Below are positions 60,967 to 64,000 of a stretch of DNA of 64,000 nt, one piece after another. Position numbers and translations under genes: made by a program. Location of the stretch: the NCBI RefSeq assembly GCF_000092045.1, contig NC_007761.1, positions 1,243,001 through 1,307,000 of the forward strand, read 5' to 3'. The stretch's first letter is position 1, and the number at the start of each line of letters is the position of its first letter. Below the pieces are notes generated by a model. The model ran no database searches. It saw only the letters and a list, made by a program, of their open reading frames with translations, and was not told the DNA's origin. Source of the DNA: Rhizobium etli CFN 42. Lineage in GTDB: Bacteria; Pseudomonadota; Alphaproteobacteria; Rhizobiales; Rhizobiaceae.

Positions 60967-61420
60967 TGTCGTTGCCCATCCTGTTTTCCCGTCCGGTTCT
61001 TTTCGCCGAATCAGGCCGGTTGTCCGGTGTGGCTTTTACCCTATCGGCAAGTTGCGAATGCCGCTTTTCGAAACTCGCGCGCATTTGCGGCAAATTTAAT
61101 TCAAATTTTAGCGAAGCGGATTTGAGCCGCATTTCAGTCGAATGCGAGTGATGGCCGTTAAGCATCAGGGCAGCACCGCCTTGCAATTGCAGGGCTTTTG
61201 GCCGCTCGCCTTGCCACAGGAGTTAACGCGATGCTGAAATATGAAGGAAATCCGCCGCTTACCGGCCATTAACCACAAAAGGCAAAGGGGCTCCCGGATG
61301 CCTCAAAACGGGAATTTCTGCCCTTTCTGGCTGTGAACGGTGCTTTTGCCTTATCCTTTCCTTAAGCCGCGGCGGCCTATTGTCCGGATCGACAGACAGC
61401 CTTTTCGGGGCGGGTATTGC
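60967..61420. other. Gap before the histidine kinase gene, 454 bp
   Basis: No gene of normal size is seen. A 13-codon ORF (61231-61272, MLKYEGNPPLTGH) has CAGGAG eight bases before its ATG. An in-frame upstream start of the kinase at GTG 61340 extends into this region but its residues look untranslated. Confidence 0.4.
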
Positions 61421-62962
61421 GTGCGAGTATTGAGTGACATTGTCGGCTGGGCGGCGGCCCTCGTAGACCGGGCGGCGACAAGCTGGCTTTCCCGGACGGG
61501 TGGCGGCGAAGCCGTGCGCCAGCGCGAGCTTGCGATCCTGCGCCGCCTCGTGCTGCTCTCCTCGGCCGCTCTCGTTGTCGCGCCCATCGGTCTTTCGGCA
61601 GTCACCAGCCCCGCCGTCGCTTTGCCGGCCGGCGTCGCCATGGTCTGCGCCGCCTTCCTCTTTTCCGCCGTCGGCAGCATTGCGCTCGCCCGCCAGGGCT
61701 CATCCGCCGGCATCGCCGCGCAGTCGGCCGAGGATTTCTTCCTGACCGTGACGCCCGGCCTCGTCCTGTTCCTCGATCCGCACGGCAGCGTCGCCACCAT
61801 CGGCGGCCGCGACCGGCGCGATTTCCTCGCCTGGATGCGTGATCCCAAGGGCAGGGGCTTCCTGGAGCAGGTGCATGTCTCCGATCGCATCCTGTTCCTG
61901 CAGGCGCTCGATGACCTCAGGCGCGGCGAAGATGCTGCAAGCGTCGATCTGCGCCTCGACCGGCCTTCGGTCTCGCGCGATCAGCGCCAGTTCGCTTATC
62001 TCAGAATGGATATGACGGCGCGACGCGATGTCGATGGCGAGCTTGCCGCCGTCATCGCCCAGCTGCGCGATGTCTCGATCGAGCAGCAGCTGCGGGCCGA
62101 AGCCCAGAACCGTGCGGCCGACGCCGAATCGGCAAATGATGCCAAGTCGCGCTTCCTCGCCGCGGTCAGCCATGAGCTGCGCACACCGCTAAACGCAATC
62201 CTCGGCTTCTCCGACATTCTGATCGGCGAATATTTCGGCAAGTTCGAAAACGATCGCCAGCGGGAATATGTCAGCCTCGTCCGAGAATCCGGCGCGCATC
62301 TGCTCTCCGTCGTCAATACCATGCTCGACATGAGCAAGATCGAAGCGGGCCGTTACGAGCTGATTCTCGATGCCTTCGATATATCAAGCTCCGTCAGATC
62401 CTGCGAATCGATGCTGGCATTGCAAGCCAAGACCAAGGGCGTCACGCTGACGAGCCGGATTCAGCGCGGGCTTGGCGAGATAGTCGCCGATCAGCGCGCC
62501 ATCCAGCAGATCCTCATCAATCTCGTCGGCAATGCCGTGAAATTCACCGAAGCCGGCGGCGTCGTCTCGGTCGATGCGGCGGCGCGTGACGGCATTCTGA
62601 AGCTGACGGTCAGCGATACCGGCATCGGCATCCCCGCCGACAAGCTGGCGATGCTCGGCCAGCCTTTCGTCCAGATCCAGAACGATTACACCCGCCGCTT
62701 TGAGGGCAGCGGTCTCGGCCTCTCGCTGGTCAAGGGGCTGGTGGCGCTGCATGGCGGCAATTTTGCCATTGCCAGCCGGCCGGGCGAGGGTACGATCATC
62801 ACCGTCGAGATCGCGGTGGATGGCTCGGGCGCCCGGCGCGCCGAAAATGCCGGCCATGGCGCAACCGTCGAATTTCCGCCGCGGCTGAAGGACGCGGTCG
62901 GTACCGGAGCAGAATTGGAAGAGGGGCTTTTCGATGGCCGCGCGCAAGCGAAAATCGCCTAA
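61421..62962 (+). CDS. PleC/DivJ-type sensor histidine kinase
   Basis: A 513-residue membrane sensor. Two helices lie near residues 40-92 (LRRLVLLSSAALVVAPIGLS, then PAGVAMVCAAFLFSAVGSIA), followed by a PAS-like region (FFLTVTPGLVLFLDPHGSVA). The phospho-acceptor is His251 in AVSHELRTPLNAILGFSDIL. ATP-site boxes are LINLVGNAVKFTE (N), VSDTGIGIPADKLAMLGQPF (G1/F) and GSGLGLSLVKGLVALHGG (G2). The PleC/DivJ label is family-level. GTG 61421 is chosen; GTG 61340 is in frame. Overlaps the next gene by 29 bp. Confidence 0.9.
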   Translation: MRVLSDIVGWAAALVDRAATSWLSRTGGGEAVRQRELAILRRLVLLSSAALVVAPIGLSAVTSPAVALPAGVAMVCAAFLFSAVGSIALARQGSSAGIAAQSAEDFFLTVTPGLVLFLDPHGSVATIGGRDRRDFLAWMRDPKGRGFLEQVHVSDRILFLQALDDLRRGEDAASVDLRLDRPSVSRDQRQFAYLRMDMTARRDVDGELAAVIAQLRDVSIEQQLRAEAQNRAADAESANDAKSRFLAAVSHELRTPLNAILGFSDILIGEYFGKFENDRQREYVSLVRESGAHLLSVVNTMLDMSKIEAGRYELILDAFDISSSVRSCESMLALQAKTKGVTLTSRIQRGLGEIVADQRAIQQILINLVGNAVKFTEAGGVVSVDAAARDGILKLTVSDTGIGIPADKLAMLGQPFVQIQNDYTRRFEGSGLGLSLVKGLVALHGGNFAIASRPGEGTIITVEIAVDGSGARRAENAGHGATVEFPPRLKDAVGTGAELEEGLFDGRAQAKIA

Positions 62963-63887
62963 GGGAAAGAAGCGGCGGCAGAAGCCGGGCCTTGTCGTGT
63001 CGGGTGCGGCCGCTCTCGGCGGCCTCGGCCTGCAGGGTGCATCCGCGCTGGGTGGTCTCGGGCTGCAGGGCGCATCGGCGCTCGGCGGCGTCATCGGCCG
63101 CAATCCGTCGGTTGCCGGCGGCACGATCGCCTTCTTCGTCATCTTCTCCTTCGTTGCGGCCAACGCCCTCTGGTATCAGCCTGGCTTGCATCCGCACCCG
63201 ATTTTCCGCACCCGCGACCCGCAGTCTCCAACCGTGCTCGGTGCGCGCCGTCCAGCCGACGAACAACCCGCCGATGTCACCACCTTCCGGATCGAACGGC
63301 CGGAGGATGGCACCGCCACCAGCGCGATGCCGGCGCTGGCCGCACCCGCTCAGCAGCCGAGCGGGCTTGTCATGGACATCCAGCAGCAGCTGGTGCGCCG
63401 CGGCCTCTATAACGGCACCGCTGACGGCATTATCGGCCCCCGCACCAGTGCCGCCATCCTCTTCTTCCAGGAGACCGTCGGAATGGCGCAGACCGGGGAA
63501 GCGACGCCGGAGGTTCTGGCGGCGCTGAAAACCGACGCTGCCGGCCCCTCGACGGTGCCTGTGGAAAAGCCGCGTGAGGATGTGAGCTCGAAGGCGGCAG
63601 CGGAAGACCCTGTCGCCGCCGCGATCCGCAGTGCCGAAAAGACGGTCAAGACGGCGCCATCAGCCGCAAAGCAGCTTCCATCAAGCGAACTCACCAATGT
63701 CGACCTGGTGCTGAAGATCCAGAAGGGCCTTTCCAACATGGCCTATGCCAATGTCGGCATCGACGGCGTTGCCGGCGAACAGACTCGCGCCGCCATCCGC
63801 CATTTTCAGAAGCACTACAACCTGCCTGAGGATGGCGAGCCGAACGAGGCGGTGCTGAAGAAACTGAAGGAAATCGGCGCGATCTAA
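62934..63887 (+). CDS. Anchored peptidoglycan-binding protein
   Basis: A 317-residue protein. The start is a basic stretch (MAARKRKSPKGKKRRQKPGL), then tandem GLGLQGASALG repeats near residues 30-52, one helix near 61-78, and two PG_binding_1 domains at about 140-195 and 258-315 (LVMDIQQQLVRRGLYNGTAD with GIIGPRTSAAILFFQ; and KIQKGLSNMAYANVGIDGVA with QTRAAIRHFQKHYNLPEDG). It should hold to the cell wall from the membrane. Start ATG 62934 overlaps the kinase end. Confidence 0.86.
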   Translation: MAARKRKSPKGKKRRQKPGLVVSGAAALGGLGLQGASALGGLGLQGASALGGVIGRNPSVAGGTIAFFVIFSFVAANALWYQPGLHPHPIFRTRDPQSPTVLGARRPADEQPADVTTFRIERPEDGTATSAMPALAAPAQQPSGLVMDIQQQLVRRGLYNGTADGIIGPRTSAAILFFQETVGMAQTGEATPEVLAALKTDAAGPSTVPVEKPREDVSSKAAAEDPVAAAIRSAEKTVKTAPSAAKQLPSSELTNVDLVLKIQKGLSNMAYANVGIDGVAGEQTRAAIRHFQKHYNLPEDGEPNEAVLKKLKEIGAI

Positions 63888-63995
63888 GGCATCCGCACCG
63901 GGTTCTACAACCTAAGTCTAAGGCGCGGGCGCCGTTTGCAACTTATTAACTATGTTATCCGAAGCTTTGTCGATTGAGGCGGAGGAGCGTCGATC

Positions 63996-64000
63996 ATGCA
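63996..64000 (+). CDS. Start of the next gene, cut by the window
   Basis: ATGCA follows the ribosome site GGAGGAG at 63981-63987. Nothing of the protein is visible. Confidence 0.45.

Overview
The window reads as chromosome of a fast-growing Rhizobium (R. leguminosarum / R. etli group). The signs are the alphaproteobacterial family set (MucR, Usg, a DUF5330-type protein, a DmeRF-type metal efflux pair, a SelO/YdiU protein), high GC coding sequence, and the palindromic intergenic repeats typical of Rhizobiaceae (RIME/MITE-like, near 1143-1315, 6505-6675 and 37866-37925). I saw no tRNA, rRNA, IS element, prophage or CRISPR array. Genus is an inference from families and repeats; it was not computed.

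Layout. 141-6495: branched-chain aminotransferase, then a LysR regulator divergent from an EmrAB-like efflux pair and a class III cyclase; this block lies between two inverted copies of one composite palindromic element. 6809-16063: nadE, a GST/TetR divergent pair with a clear inverted-repeat operator, an MFS pump, an NTF2-like protein, a TSUP permease, a lipid-type methyltransferase, a secreted small protein, sodB, a metallophosphatase, and a WYL regulator/LysE pair with a CTGACA-N6-TGTCAG operator. 16117-23380: an accessory-looking carbohydrate locus (truncated RpiR regulator, TIM-barrel isomerase, Gfo/Idh/MocA dehydrogenase, RbsB/C/A-type ABC transporter, divergent LacI regulator) that resembles inositol/rhizopine (moc) gene sets. 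23753-31481: cytochrome c', diheme cytochrome c, a second GST, a GNAT, dmeRF with its C6 operator, class A beta-lactamase, DUF1127 protein and a SARP/TolB/TPR regulator. 31507-48969: PQQ glucose dehydrogenase, SelO, DHA2 pump, DUF1697, oligopeptidase, small exported proteins, deacetylase, FAD oxidoreductase with an AI-2E permease, a VOC dioxygenase preceded by a tiny Tat-leader-like ORF, a UspF/G-type stress protein with an anaerobox, hemolysin III, GNAT, pentapeptide protein and Usg.

49073-57442 is a stress block: CIRCE-controlled groESL, a small unknown protein, a GT4 glycosyltransferase and a glycogen-debranching-type enzyme in one operon, then two Hsp20 chaperones (the first behind what looks like a textbook ROSE RNA thermometer), a small unknown protein and an SPW-repeat membrane protein. 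The window closes with msrB, a small membrane protein, mucR with its own terminator, sufE, a DUF5330-type protein, a PleC/DivJ-type histidine kinase overlapping a peptidoglycan-binding protein, and the start codon of one more gene.

The best candidates for new biology are the moc-like cyclitol locus with its broken RpiR remnant, the ROSE thermometer plus glucan-enzyme stress cluster, the composite repeat pair around the efflux/cyclase module, and the 30-residue Tat-leader ORF coupled to a cytoplasmic dioxygenase.
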